Shown here: positions 24,644-35,560 of the stretch, in pieces
How the letters are laid out: the number at the start of each line of letters is the position of its first letter
Numbering within the stretch: position 1 is the first letter of the stretch
DNA from: Cycas panzhihuaensis
Lineage: Eukaryota > Cycadophyta
Assembly: GCA_023213395.1 (NCBI GenBank)
Contig: CM041465.1
Span: forward strand, 158,169,741 to 158,233,740
Length of the DNA: 64,000 bases
Direction: 5' to 3'
Made by a program: the position numbers and the translations under genes
Notes under the pieces: model-generated
Told to the model about the DNA's origin: nothing
What the model saw: the letters and a program-made list of their open reading frames with translations, nothing else
Databases searched by the model: none

Positions 24644-25039
24644 CATAGAAGATTTGAGCTTTAGAGGTTTGTCACTCCTAAGGAAATTGTAGGTCTAGTT
24701 AGATTGGATCTAGGGTGTTCTAGTTCTAGATGATATTGCATATCATGGTCAGCTAGATTGTGGGCTTGTCATGGTAAATTTTTGTAGCCACTCTGGTAGA
24801 TTCTGTATAGGGGTTGGAGTCCCCTTTTAATCCCCACATTTATTTTAAACCATATAAAAAAAAAGTCCACTAGCTTCCTTCCCACTAGCCCCCCGGTTAC
24901 GCAAGCCTCCTATATGACCTCAGTCTAAAGTCAAAAAGGGACTTAACCCTTATTCCCTTTTTTATTAATCATTAAAAAAGGAGTACTTGTGCTTTTCTGA
25001 CCATAATTTCATTATACAAAGTCCAAATTTGATTTTGGA

Positions 25040-25740
25040 AGATACGTTAGATTTGTAATTCAGATATGGATGAACTAACTAGTCACTCAAACCAACAATG
25101 GCTTTCATACTAGGGACAACTTCCTATCCCTAAATTCTAGTATTAATAGACTAAACTATGTTGACTAGAAATTGAAAATATCCTAGGTTCTTAAACAACA
25201 AAAGGTCTGGCAATATGTGATAAGAGAATTTGTAAAACCTGATGATAAAAAATTAGAAGCCTATATGGTCTATCTAATGAACTGCGATGGTGTACTAGGT
25301 ACCATCCTAAACTCCCTCTCAGTAGACATCAATAAGTAGTTCTCTAAAATAGATAAACTCATTTATGTTTGGTAAATACTTAAGGAAAAGTATGATAAGG
25401 TTGATAAACAATAATTGTATCCAACTAGATCTCCTAGAACAATAATTGTATGATCTCAACTTTGATAATTTTTCTAAAGTTAAGAATCTCCTAGAAAAAA
25501 TTTAATTCATTAATAAAGAACTAGGTAGCTGCATAAAATCTTCAACCAAAGAAGGTGATAAAACTACAGTTACCACCTATGCTAAAAATGATAAAACATT
25601 TATTTATCTTGCTATAAACAAATTACCAAAACATTTTAATCTTTTCAAAGCTACAAGGTAGTAAGTTGATTTCCTAGAAATCACTTTGAATCAACTAATA
25701 AATTAGCTGATTCACTATCAAACTATGCTAATTCAAATTG
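25040..25740 (+). pseudogene. gag: Copia gag, plus-strand element
   Basis: Translation near 25,150-25,400 gives LNGLNYVDWKLKI, then KQQKVWQYVIREF and VLGTILNSLSVDIN, matching the N-terminal and UBN2 blocks of copia gag. Stops and frame changes follow. Downstream 25,600-25,740 has ITKTF and other traces of the capsid C-terminus; no clear CCHC knuckle survives. Confidence 0.6.
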
Positions 25741-26720
25741 AAAAACTTTAAGATCCTTAACAAACTCTGTTTTCCAATTCTAAACCTACAAACAAATATA
25801 AACAAAATAAATTTCAAAGAAATCACAATAATAACTCAAAATTTCAGAAGCCTCATAAAAGTCTTTCTTTCTCTTCTTTCACAAATAATCATAAGTAAAC
25901 AACACATGGACTCTTTTCCAAATCACACTACCTTTCAAGTAAAATCTCAACTTGAACTTATTCATTTCGATATCTATGGACCATTTTAAGTACCTTCATA
26001 CTTTGGAAGCAGATATTTTGTCACATTCATCACTAAATTCTCTAGAAAATGTTGGGTATATATGCTAAAAATAAGAAGTCAAGTATTTGACATCTTTGTT
26101 GAATTTAAAACTTTAATTAAAAATTAAACCAACTCTAAAATTAAAATATTTAGATATAATAATACTAAAGAATACCTAAGTAACAAATTTATTACTTATT
26201 ATAAGAAATATAAAATACAATTTAAACATTTCGTAGTATATACTCCTCAACAAAATAATATTGTTGAATGTAAAAATTGTACCATTGTTGAGATGACTAG
26301 ATGCATGTTATATGCAAAAGATCTTGACTTAAAGTTGTGGGAAGAAACTATTATTTGCTCCAACTATCTTTTAAATTACTTACCATGTGAATCTCTACAA
26401 AACCTTATACTATAATAGAAATGATTTGGTCGCAAACCTTCTATTAAGCATTTAAGAATCTTTGGAAGCATTGCTTAGGGGCATGTTCACAAAGAAAAAT
26501 AATAGAAATTTGATCTCAAAAGTTTCAAATATATCTTTATTGGTTATAGTGAAGAAATCAAAGCATATAGACTTCTAAATTCAACCACACATAAGATTTT
26601 AATCTTGTATGATGTTGTATTTGATGAAGAAGGTTCTTCATCAAACACATCTTATATTGAATTACTAGTAAAAAACTTGTTAACTAACACTTAGTTGACC
26701 CCTTTGAAATATAAGATGAC
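25741..26720 (+). pseudogene. pol: Copia integrase
   Basis: Near 25,940 LELIHFDIYGPF carries the first catalytic Asp region (family IHTDVCGP). YFVTFITKFSRKCWVYMLK, then IFRYNNTKEY (second Asp changed to Asn) and YTPQQNNIVECKNCTI (Glu-region, with ERKN changed to ECKN) follow. The C-terminal part at 26,510-26,620 reads YIFIGYSEEIKAYRLLN and VVFDEEG. Stops are scattered. The altered second Asp would disable the enzyme. Confidence 0.75.
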
Positions 26721-26979
26721 CTTGAATCAATTGAGTCCTTATCTACTCAAGTTTAAAATTAGACCTTAAAAGAACCGAGTACCTCAATCTCATTTATATC
26801 TAGTCAATCTACATCTTCTAAACAACCACCTAGCAACAACAAACAATTTATTTAGTCTTATAAAGCTCTTTTTTATGTTAGTTTTGATGCTGATAATCCT
26901 TTGGATTCTAGAAGAACTTGTTCACAAAAGCTTCAAGTAAATTTTAATCTAATGGTCAAAGTTATAGCCAGCGATGACC

Positions 26980-27920
26980 CAAAAATATTTAAGCAAGCAA
27001 GTATCAATCTAATATGACAACAAGCTATGCAAGTAGAAATTAACACTTTAAAAAAGAATTCAACTTAGGATTTAGTCCCTTTGCCTCTTGATAAGAACTT
27101 GATAGACTATAAATAGGTTTATCAAACTAAATTTAATTTAGAAGGAGAAATTAAAAAATAAAAGGCTCACTTAGTAGTCAAAGGTTTTTTATAAGTTGAT
27201 GGTATTGATTATACTGAAACTTTTGCTCCTATTTCCAAAAATAATAGCATTAAAACCATTATAGCTTTAGCAACAAAGTTTGGTTGGAAAATTCATCAAA
27301 TAGACGTTAAGAGTACCTTTCTAAATAGTGACTTCAAAGAAGAAATCTACATGAAACAACCCCTTAGTTTTACTGATAATCTTAATCTTTTTTATAAACC
27401 AAAAAAATCTTTATATTATCTAAAACAAGCTCCTTGAGCTTGGTATAAAAAAATTGATGACTATCTTTTACAAAATGGATACACTAAATATATTAGTAAT
27501 TCTAATCTCTACTTTAAAAGATAAGATAATAATATCACCATTTTAATTCTCTCTATAGATGTCATTATAGTAACTGGTTCTTTACTTTCTCGTATCCTTT
27601 AGTTAAAATCTATTTTGATGACTAAGTTTGAAATAATATACTTAGGTCAGTTATACTACTTTCTAGGTCTATAAATTTATCAATCAGATTGAAAAATCAC
27701 TATTTCTCAACTAAAATATATTATTGAACTAATAAAAAGTTTTAACATGGACAATTGCAAGCTAGATCTTACACCCCTATAATCAAGTGTAAATTTGATA
27801 ATTGATTGTCCTTCTCCACTGTGTGACCCAACCCTATATCATCAATTAATAGGCAATTTAATTTACTTAACCCATACTCATCTAGATGTATATTATGCTA
27901 GTACTTTGCGTTCCAGATAT
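26980..27920 (+). pseudogene. pol: Copia reverse transcriptase
   Basis: Translation includes HLVVKGFL-VDGIDYTETFAP near 27,165, KIHQIDVKSTFLNSDF near 27,290 and LYYLKQAP-AWYKKIDDYLL near 27,410. At about 27,555 it gives LSIDVIIVTGS where the family has LYVDDIIVTGS, so one catalytic Asp is replaced. YFLGL near 27,660 and LIYLTHTHLDV near 27,860 follow. The enzyme is inactive by stops and by the catalytic change. Confidence 0.8.
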
Positions 27921-27989
27921 ATGTAAAAGCCTCATGAATCACACTGGAAAGTAACAAAATGAATCTTATGATATCTTGTAGGTATGATT

Positions 27990-28410
27990 TATAATGGTCT
28001 CACATATAATTTTTGTAATACTAACCTAAAATTGATAGGATACACAAACTCTGATTGGGCAAGAGACTCTAGTTATATTTTCTTCCTTGACTCTTAACCT
28101 ATCACATGGTCCAACAAGAAAATATAAGCATTGGCCTTATCCATAATAGAAGATAAATATCGAGCACTTGTTGAAGCAAGTAAAGAAGCACTTTAGATTA
28201 AAATTAATGTTGATAATCAAGGTGCCATATCAATTGCTACTAATCCTATTGCTCATTCTAAAACTAAACACATAGAATTGCATTAATATTTTATACATAT
28301 TCTTGTTAATGATAATATTATTAGTCTTTTTTACTGTCATATAGATTTGTAACTTGTAGATATTCTTACAAAGACATTAAAAGTTTATTAGGCTTTGAGA
28401 ATTATTGAAG
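27990..28410 (+). pseudogene. pol: Copia RNase H
   Basis: The plus strand gives LIGYTNSDWARDS near 28,035 and PITWSNKKI, LSIIEDKYRALVEASKEAL near 28,100-28,195, then VDNQGAISIATNPIAHSKTK near 28,210. The expected WLR...L block between EAL and VDN is missing, an internal deletion of roughly 15 codons. The reading ends near DILTKTLK before the polypurine tract. Confidence 0.75.
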
Positions 28411-28521
28411 ATTGAAGAAGTCTTCATCAAATGGGGATCAATATACCGAATCCTTCTTCCTCTTCTTCTTTCTTATATCTTCTATATTATCCATTGCATA
28501 AAAGATAACATTAAATGGGGA

Positions 28522-29042
28522 TGTTAGAATAATATTATCCTATTCTTTAAATACTAAGTTGTTATAATGTTATTTTTATAAAAAATATTTTATTAAACTT
28601 AATTATTTAGTTCGTTGAAATGGGAAACTACTCATTTCAATGAACCCTTCTTCCTTAAAAAATTCCTCTTAGATTCTTATAGGTTGGTCTGTCCATCTAT
28701 TTTGGTCCACTTGTTCATTGATCTATTAGTTAAATTAGTCAAAGATTGGTGAGGTGGAGGCTAAACAGAAGGTTAAGCTAACATAAGTGAGAGAGGATGA
28801 GATTCTCTAAATCTGTAATATATTTTTATTATTATTAATATCATTTATTATTTTAGAAGGTGGTTTTTTCATCCCCACTAAGGGGTTTTTACCACCTCTC
28901 AAATCCTGTGTTATGGTGATGTTGATGATTTAATTTTCTACCTGTGATCATATATTTATGATGAATATTTGAATATAAAAATAATGTGTAATTTTAATTT
29001 AATTTATTATAATGTAAAATTAATTTATCCCTCTCTCCAATA
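28522..29042 (+). repeat. 3' LTR of the plus-strand copia
   Basis: 521 bp, TGTTAGAATAATATT...CTCTCCAATA, followed by TSD gtaat. Confidence 0.92.
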
Positions 29043-29269
29043 GTAATGAATCCTATGTATCCCTTATTAAGTAGGTTATCCATCTTTACTATTGAGATGA
29101 TTTTGGAGTTAGGCATTGTGATTCTAAAAAATTAATGTAATTTACCTTCCCAATAAAAATAAATAAAATTTTGATTGTTATTTAATGAATACGTCCCTAA
29201 CTTCTAAATCTAATCAACTCCTAGAACAACATCTAATGTTCTAATGGGAAAAGCATAATAGTTAGTATA
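29043..29269 (-). pseudogene. pol: Protease C-terminus of the chromovirus, isolated island
   Basis: Only 227 bp of the outer element survive between two copia insertions. The minus strand reads TIDVVLGVD (family DVILGMDWL), then KLGTYSLNNNQNFIYFYWEGK and KLH, the usual end of Ty3 protease leading to RT. Its left end joins the RT at 17,007 and its right end joins 39,830. The match to the expected domain supports the reconstruction of the nest. Confidence 0.85.
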
Positions 29270-29916
29270 TGTTGAGAATACAAGGTCCCAACCCTTGAAC
29301 CACCACCAAGATCTAAAGTATTCTTGCAACTAGTTATAGAAATCGAAACTAAAAATTACATACAAGTTCTTAAACCAGAGATAAAACAATAAACTGAATA
29401 AGAAAGCCAAGCACATAAATACACCCGATATAATGTGGTAAAACCCTAGAAGTGTGCTAGGGAAACATCCACACAGGAAAGGTATCGATCCTTATTGTCA
29501 TAGAATGGAGAAAATGTATATGATCCTGTAGCAGAGTGCTCACAACAATAACAACTAGCATCCCAACACCTCATAGTACATTAAACTACCTCAACATAAT
29601 GAAATATTCCCTAAAACGGGCTACATGAGAGAGTCATACAAGGCGCAAATCTAGACCATAGAATCTAGGATATTTTTATCAAACGACCATGATTCTCTTT
29701 AAAATTTAATATAGTTTCTAGTGCTAATTTTTTGGGTTAGGGGCTATCGCCTCTGAACCCCCTCTTAGCGGGGGGCATTCCACATCCCCCGCACTCCCTT
29801 GGCCAAGGGGGGCTCCTACCCCCCTTAGAACCCTCCGACGAAGGTTTGGAGGGGAAACCGCACTACCAACATACCAAAATTTAAGCCTCTAACCATTGTT
29901 GTCACATTACCTAATA
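29270..29916 (-). repeat. 3' LTR of the minus-strand copia
   Basis: 647 bp, TGTTGAGAATACAAGG...TTACCTAATA. It contains a GC-rich block near 29,740-29,860 with inverted C/G runs (CCCCTC...GCGGGGGG). Confidence 0.93.
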
Positions 29917-29964
29917 ATCTCCACCTTGACAATAATTTACCTAGTACCTTTCCTGGACCCTTCA

Positions 29965-30351
29965 TCATCTCTTTTGCAAGCCAAGAGAAGTCAAAAACCA
30001 TTTGAACTTCTCTAATGGTACTAGTTTTGTGAACATATCAGCATAATTCTATTTTGTATTGACCTTCTTAAGTGCCACTTCACCTGCTTCCATAACCTGT
30101 CTAACAAAATGGTACTTAAGAGTAATATGCTTTGTTCTACTGTGATAAGCTAGATTCTTGGCTAAGTAAATGGCACTTTGAGTGTCATAAAATACTTTTA
30201 CCTTTTTATGTTTCCTTCCAAGCTCAACCAACAGACCCTGTAACCAGATTGTTTCTTTACAAGCACGTGCTACATCAACATATTCAACTTCTATAGTTGA
30301 TAATGCAATTACGCTCTGCAATTTTGACATCCAACTAACTGGACCATTTGC
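29965..30351 (-). pseudogene. pol: Copia RNase H, separated from its RT
   Basis: The minus strand reads ANGPVSWMSKLQSVIALSTI, EVEYVDVARACKETIWLQGL, VFYDTQSAIYLAKNLAYHSR and TKHITLKYHFVR, the conserved C-terminal half of copia RNase H. It then runs through ADMFTKLVPLEKFKWF and SLGLQKR to a natural TGA at 29,965-29,967. The family motif LSTTEAEY reads LSTIEVEY. Its upstream half lies at 35,561 onward, past the nested element. A minus-strand ATG ORF here starts inside the neighbouring LTR (MNSFS), an accident of insertion. Confidence 0.88.
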
Positions 30352-30544
30352 TGAAAAACTATTCACAGTTTATTGTTGTAAAAAAGATACATATATTATG
30401 ATCTTTGTCACTCATTTATATTGTACATATGAGAGACAGTTACAAATTGATTTATCAACCACCTAAATACTGACAAATGACTTTATGCCATGTGGCGTAA
30501 TAAAAAGAGTCTAAGTTGCTTAAGATAAAACATTACTTTTTACA
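30352..30544 (-). repeat. 3' LTR of the young copia
   Basis: 193 bp, TGAAAAACTATTCAC...ACTTTTTACA. The pol stop codon (30,520-30,522) lies inside this LTR. Confidence 0.95.
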
Positions 30545-31436
30545 CCCTCTCTTAATGTTTTATCTTTTATTCCTAATTTATCTCTGAAGAATTGAAATTT
30601 ACTTCTACTCAAAGCTTTGTGAAGATATCTATTGTTTGATCTTCTGATTTGTAGTATACGAGCTTGATTTCTTTATTTTGAACCTTCTCTCTGATGAAAT
30701 GATGATGAACTTCTATGTGTTTTGTTCTTGCATGAAACACAGGATTTTTTGTCATATTGATAGTGCTTTGATTATCACAAAACAGGGTAGTTGATTATAT
30801 TTGTTCTTGTTTAAGATCCTTTAATAGCTGTCTGATCCAAATGGCTTCGCAGGCTGCACTGACTACTGATTTGTACTCAGCTTCTATAGATGACAATGAT
30901 ATTGTGGATTATTTTATGTTGTTCCATGAGATTGCTGCTGATCCCAAGGAGAAACAATACCCTATAGTAGATTTTCTTTCTGTCTTGTCACTTGCCTAAT
31001 CTGAATCATAATATCCAGACAGAACTATATTCTTGTTTTGATTGTATCTTAACTCAAGATTTATAGTTCCTTTCAGATATCTGAGTATTCGTTTTGCTGT
31101 ATTCCAATGAGAGACTTTTGGTTCTTGCATAAATCTAGAAATTACTCCTACAGAAAAGGCTATATCTGGTCTGGTGGCAGTGAGATAGATTAGACTTCCG
31201 ACTAATTATCTATACAAGGTAGCATCTACCTTTTGTTCTTCTATATTTGAGCTCAGAACACAGCTAGTTTCCATTGGTGTAACACAGCTATTACAGTTCT
31301 CCATATTAAATTTTTTAAGTATGTTCTTTATGTATTTAGATTGAGATAATCCAATGAAATCACTTGTCTAATTTACTTCTATTCCAAGATAGTAATGGAG
31401 AATTCCCAAATCAGTCATTTAAAAAACCTTTTCAAG
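30520..31436 (-). pseudogene. pol: Young copia: RT C-terminus and RNase H
   Basis: The minus strand continues from RT into RNase H. Recognisable pieces include a TRPDI-like block near 31,170 and the segments complementary to 31,080-30,700. Near the end comes ALSRSKFQFFRDKLGIKDK, then LREG and VKSNVLS, with the stop at 30,520-30,522, eight codons inside the LTR. The terminal stop is not in the frame of the gag ATG, so at least one frameshift lies in this segment. Several stops. Confidence 0.7.
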
Positions 31437-32300
31437 CTAGTTTTTTATGGATATAAATGAGTCATCATCATTTCCTGTGAGTAACATGTCATCTACATAT
31501 ACATCAATAATTGTTACCTTTCCTCTATTGAGTTTTACATACAAACTTAGATCTGACTCATATCTGTGAAAGTTGTTGTGTATTAGATACTGATCCAGTT
31601 TCACATACCAAGCTCTGGGAGCTTGTTTGAGTCCATAAAGAGCCTTTTTTAACATGCATACTAGATTTTCTTGCCCTGGTTCACAATAGCCTTCAGGTTG
31701 ATACATATATACCTCTTCCTTTAGATCTTCATTTAAAAAGGCACTTTTTATATCTAGCTAATAAATCTTCCATTTTTGTTGAGCAGCTAAGGCTATTATT
31801 GCCCTTATTGTAGTCAGCTTTGCTACCAGCGAGAAGGTTTCTTCATAATCTATACCTGCTGTTTGAGTATATCCTTTTGCAACCAACCTTGCTTTATATC
31901 TTTCTATTTCTCCATTGGATTTTTCTTTGATTTTGTAAACCCATTTGCGGTTTACTATGGGTTTATTTTTTGGACATTCCTCTAGTTCCCAAGTTTTATT
32001 TTTCTGAATTGCAGCAATTTCTTCGTTTATAGCAGCTTTCCATTCTGCATGTCTGCTTGCTTCTTCATAATTGACTAGTTCCAGAGAACATGACAAGGCT
32101 TGGTGTTTCTGTGACCTGGTCTTATGCTCATAGATGTCTCCTTTATTTTCTTCAATGGTTTTGAGATACCATTTTGGAAACCTTTTTGGGGTTTCAAGTT
32201 CATAAATGTCCCTATGCTCTTCATTTTGAATGTGAGAAATATCTTCTACACTTCTTAGAGTATGCTCTTCAATATCTTCAAATGTGATATCAGACTTATC
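31437..32300 (-). pseudogene. pol: Young copia: reverse transcriptase
   Basis: The minus strand gives EEIAAIQKNKTWELEECPKN, NRKWVYKIKEKSNGEIERYK, ARLVAKGYTQTAGIDYEETF and SLVAKLTTIRAIIALAAQ, the start of copia RT, in an open frame reaching 31,758. After a stop it goes on with [40 protein letters not shown] and the catalytic [11 protein letters not shown] (both Asp intact). The downstream stop is near 31,437. This is one of the best preserved RTs in the window. Confidence 0.9.
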
Positions 32301-33410
32301 TTCTAAGGATATAAAGGATTGTTTATCTGTAGTCTTTGTTACTACCTCTATTTCTTGATATTCTCTTTGACTTTTCCTTGGATCTTCATCAAATACAACA
32401 TCTCTACTAACATGAATTTTGTTAGTTTTTGGATCCAAGCATCTATATGCTTTTGATTTTGAGCTATAGCCAACCATTATACATTCAATACTTTTGTTAT
32501 CTAGCTTTGAATATTTCTTGTCTGGAATGTGAACATAAGCTTTACACCTAAAGACTCTAAGATTACTTACATCAAGTTTATGACTCGTCCACGCTTCTTC
32601 AGGTGTAATTTTTTGTAGAGCATGTGTTGGACTCCTGTTTATTAGATATACTGCTGTGTTGACTGCTTCTGCCCAATATGCTTTGTTAATCCCTTTGTCA
32701 TGAATTAAGCACCGTGCCATTTCCATAATTATTCTGTTCATTTATTCTGTAGCTCCATTTGACTGGGACGAGTAGGAAGTAGTTATTTGCCTGCGTATCC
32801 CATGATCTCTGCAGTAGTTGAGAAACTTCTTTGACATGTATTCTCCTCCTCCATCAGACTGAATACATTTGATTTTGTTATTACTTTCTAACTCAACTTC
32901 AGCCTTGAGCTCTTTAAACTGGTCAAAAACTTCAGATTTATTTTTTAGGAAATATATCTAGGTTTTTCTTGAAAAATCATCAATAAAGATTAGAAAATAC
33001 CTTGCCTCATTGATTGAACTTGGAGTAATTGGACCATAAATGTCTGTATGTATTAATTCCAATTTACTTCTGGTCTTATGAGTGCTTTTTGAAAAAGAAC
33101 TTCGATGTTGCTTTCCCATCATACAGCTTTTACAGACAAAAGAATCAAATGATAGTTTTGGTAGCCTAGTAACCATATTAGAATTTTTCAACAGTTATAA
33201 TCTATCATTTGAGATATGTCCATATCTTAAATGTCAAATTTCATTATTGTCTTTTCTTGAAATAACAAAAGATTTTACATCATATGTAGGCATAATTGGA
33301 GTAAAAAGTAACTTATAAAGATTGTCACTTTCTATACCTTCTGCTATTACAACACCATCCTTTTTCATATCTAATACAAAACAATGTCCACTGGTATCAA
33401 AAATAGTTAC
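32301..33410 (-). pseudogene. pol: Young copia: integrase
   Basis: The minus strand shows the zinc-binding end CKSCMMGKQHRSSFSKS (33,130-33,070), LELIHTDIYGPI with the first catalytic Asp, and YFLIFIDDFSRKT. A stretch with a stop near 32,955 leads to the second Asp region (complement of 32,860-32,800). Then an open frame from 32,741 reads MNRIIMEMARCLIHDKGINK, AYWAEAVNTAVYLINRSPTH and LRVFRCKAYVHIPDKKYSKL. The C-terminal GYSSKSKAYRCLDPKTNKIH completes the copia type. Same frame as gag. Confidence 0.88.
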
Positions 33411-34000
33411 CAGTTATTTCTTACTGAGTTGAGAAATAGATAAAAGTTTTTTTTTCATTCCTGGTACATAGAGCACTTTGCCAATTCGCTGTATTTTCCC
33501 ATCAATTTCAACTGCAATTATTCCAATTCCTTTAATATGTAAAGGAAAATTATTTCCTAATTCTATTGAACCAACTGATGAGTATGGTTCAAGTGATTCA
33601 AACCATTCTTTTCTTCCTGTCATGTGGTTTGATGCTCCTAAATCTATGTACCAGTTATCTGATGCTTTTGTACTTGTCGCTAATGCAACCACAAAGGTTA
33701 TTTTTGTATCATTCTCTTCAATTTCTTGATCTCTTTCCTTACTGTAGTTTCTAGCTATTTATTTCCCTCTCTGAAGTATTGCTTTCCTGCATTAATAAGG
33801 AAAGTGACCAGATTGACCACAATGGTAACAAACATCAAAGGCATGACAATTACTTGAAAAATATCTAAGTTTCCCATAGTTGAAATAGACTCTTGCATCT
33901 CTTGGTGGGATTGATCTTCCTCTGCCTCTTCCTTCAATCCAGCGTCCTCTGAAGTTTGATGTTTGAATTCGACCTCGTCCTCTGAAGCTTGGTTGAGCGC
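33411..34000 (-). pseudogene. pol: Young copia: zinc knuckle and protease
   Basis: Near 33,830 the minus strand gives CYHCGQSGHFPY-C, a CCHC knuckle. From 33,692 an open frame reads DNWYIDLGASNHMTGRKEWF, with DLGASNHM matching the copia protease DSGAS(N/T)HM motif (catalytic Asp kept, Ser to Leu). It continues to GKVLYVPGMKKKLLSISQLS, the usual end of the protease. A frame-shifted minus ORF at 33,755-33,937 is a shadow of the knuckle region. Confidence 0.85.
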
Positions 34001-34643
34001 GTCCTCATCCTATGTTAAATCTTGATACAAAGGCTTCTTCTATTTCAGCAGCATCCTCTTCGTATCGTTTATTTCTCTGTTCTTGATTTAACATATGACC
34101 TGTTAATCCTTCAAATGTCATCTTTGCTGTTTGACCACTTCCGGTTAACATGTTGACCATGTTATCAAAAGTTTTGGGAAGTTTGTTCAGGACAAGATGC
34201 ACCAACTCTAGATCTGAGATTTTATCTCCTACAGAGACAAGCTCATTCTTTATACTATTTATTTTGGCCACAAATTCAGATACAGATTGATTTTCTCTCG
34301 GTTTTAGTTTGTATAGTTCTTCCCTTATTGCGATTATCCTGGCCTCATTTTTCTAATTGAATAAGAAAGTTACTATACTCCAAATTTGTGAAGATGACTC
34401 TACACCATCCACATAAGACAGAAGAGAATATGAAATGGAAAGTTTTAGAATTCCAATTGCAATATTATCTTTATCTTCCCAAGTTATTTGATTAACTATG
34501 TTTGTGGGTTTTTTGTCTTCACCAGTAACAATTTTCCATGCTCTCTTTGCTCTTAAAAGGCCTTCAATTTTGATTTTCCAAAGGATAAAGTTCATCTCCG
34601 TGAGTTTATCAGCTTCAGGAAGGGCAATAACAGAGGAAGCCAT
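34001..34643 (-). pseudogene. gag: Young copia: gag
   Basis: ATG 34,643 opens MASSVIALPEADKLTEMNFI and LWKIKIEGLLRAKRAWKIVT, the N-terminal block of copia gag. After one stop near 34,353 the same frame continues with EFVAKINSIKNELVSVGDKI, HLVLNKLPKTFDNMVNML and TFEGLTGHMLNQEQRN, the UBN2 capsid domain, then Arg/Gly-rich sequence leading to the knuckle. The start is chosen as the first ATG in frame after the leader. Confidence 0.88.
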
Positions 34644-35355
34644 TTTAGAATATTAATGAATCACATCTAAGTATAAAAGTACAGGGCTATATGGCAATAC
34701 GATACAGATTTATACGGAAAAATTAACTTGTATGGATGAGCAAAATTAGGATGTCAAAAGAAAGATCTAAGTGTGAGGATCCCAGATCTGAAGTTATTTT
34801 TCCCAAAATCTTAACGATTAGGTCAGAAAATGCAGTCAAATTTTATAAATGCGGCTAGGGTTTTTAGAGAAAAATCTTCGTTTCTCAAGAAATATTCTGA
34901 AATAACTTTGAAAATTTATCATAAACAGATGATATTACCCTAGAGAAGATTTTTGGACAGATTTTACCTGGAATAAATGCTCTGATTGGAAGAAAAATTT
35001 AAAAGAATGACCAAACCCGCGCCCTCTGAAAACAGCTTGAAAACTGGTCAAGACGATTTTTTCAGGCTTCGATCCTTTAGAAGAAAGTGACGCCCTTGCA
35101 AAGGTAAACCTCTTGGTAAAATTTTAGACAAATTTGAGCACTTTGAATTTTCCGTACAACCCATACAGTCCGTATAATTCCATATAGTTTCCATGTAGTT
35201 TGCTTTGCTTCTGTCTTTCACTGTTACTTAAAAAAAAAAAAAAACTTTTCTTCTTTGGATTCTCTTCTGTCTTATCTTTAATCTGGACTCCAAACTTCTT
35301 CCTCTTTCAGATCACAGACTAAATTCTCCTTCTCTCATTCTCTGTAGGATAACCT
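34644..35355 (-). other. Leader of the young copia
   Basis: About 0.7 kb of untranslated DNA between gag and the PBS, with a T14-15 run near 35,230 (A-run on the plus strand). No domain seen. Confidence 0.7.
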
Positions 35356-35367
35356 GCTCTGATACCA

Positions 35368-35560
35368 TGAAAAACTATTCACAATTTATTGTTATAAAAA
35401 AGATACATATATTATGATCTCTGCCACTCATTTATATTGTACATATGAGAGATAGTTACAAATTGGTTTATCAACCACCTAAATACTGACAAATGACTTT
35501 ATGCCACGTGGTGTAATAAAAAGAGTATAAGTTACTTAAGATAAAACATTACTTTTTACA
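35368..35560 (-). repeat. 5' LTR of the young copia
   Basis: 193 bp, TGAAAAACTATTCAC...ACTTTTTACA, followed by TSD tttgc. The RT frame of the host copia reads into this LTR and stops there. Confidence 0.95.

Larger units (their letters stand above)
18841..24862 (+). mobile_element. Full-length L1-type LINE, about 6.0 kb
   Basis: A 17-bp TSD (aagtccactagcttcct) lies at 18,824-18,840 and 24,863-24,879. A short poly(A) tail precedes the right copy. ORF1 (DUF4283 and zinc knuckle) and ORF2 (endonuclease, RT, RNase H) follow in the plus direction. The presence of the 5' UTR and both ORFs shows the copy is not 5'-truncated, which is uncommon for LINEs. Stops and at least two frameshifts show it is dead. 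It is locally more GC-rich than the LTR elements around it. Confidence 0.95.
17008..29042 (+). mobile_element. Copia element on the plus strand, containing a LINE
   Basis: LTRs at 17,008-17,575 and 28,522-29,042; PBS tggtatcatagtaag begins at 17,576; a short polypurine tract (aatgggga) lies just before the 3' LTR. The TSD is gcaat (17,003-17,007) and gtaat (29,043-29,047), one transition apart. The internal order gag, integrase, RT, RNase H is copia. A 6.0-kb LINE sits in the leader at 18,841-24,862. Coding regions are full of stops and the RT catalytic motif is changed. It interrupts the chromovirus pol between protease and RT. Confidence 0.92.
30352..35560 (-). mobile_element. Young copia element, 5.2 kb, nested in the minus-strand copia
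   Basis: Two 193-bp LTRs (30,352-30,544 and 35,368-35,560) with perfect TSD tttgc (30,347-30,351 and 35,561-35,565). PBS complement gctctgatacca at 35,356-35,367. LTRs differ at about 10 of 193 sites by eye, nine of them transitions. The polyprotein keeps one frame from ATG 34,643 through gag, protease, integrase and most of RT with scattered stops. It is the least diverged element for which I compared both LTRs. Confidence 0.96.

Noticed and set aside
33478-33754. Plus-strand ORFs in the young copia
   Set aside because: They are shadows of the protease region, which reads convincingly on the minus strand.
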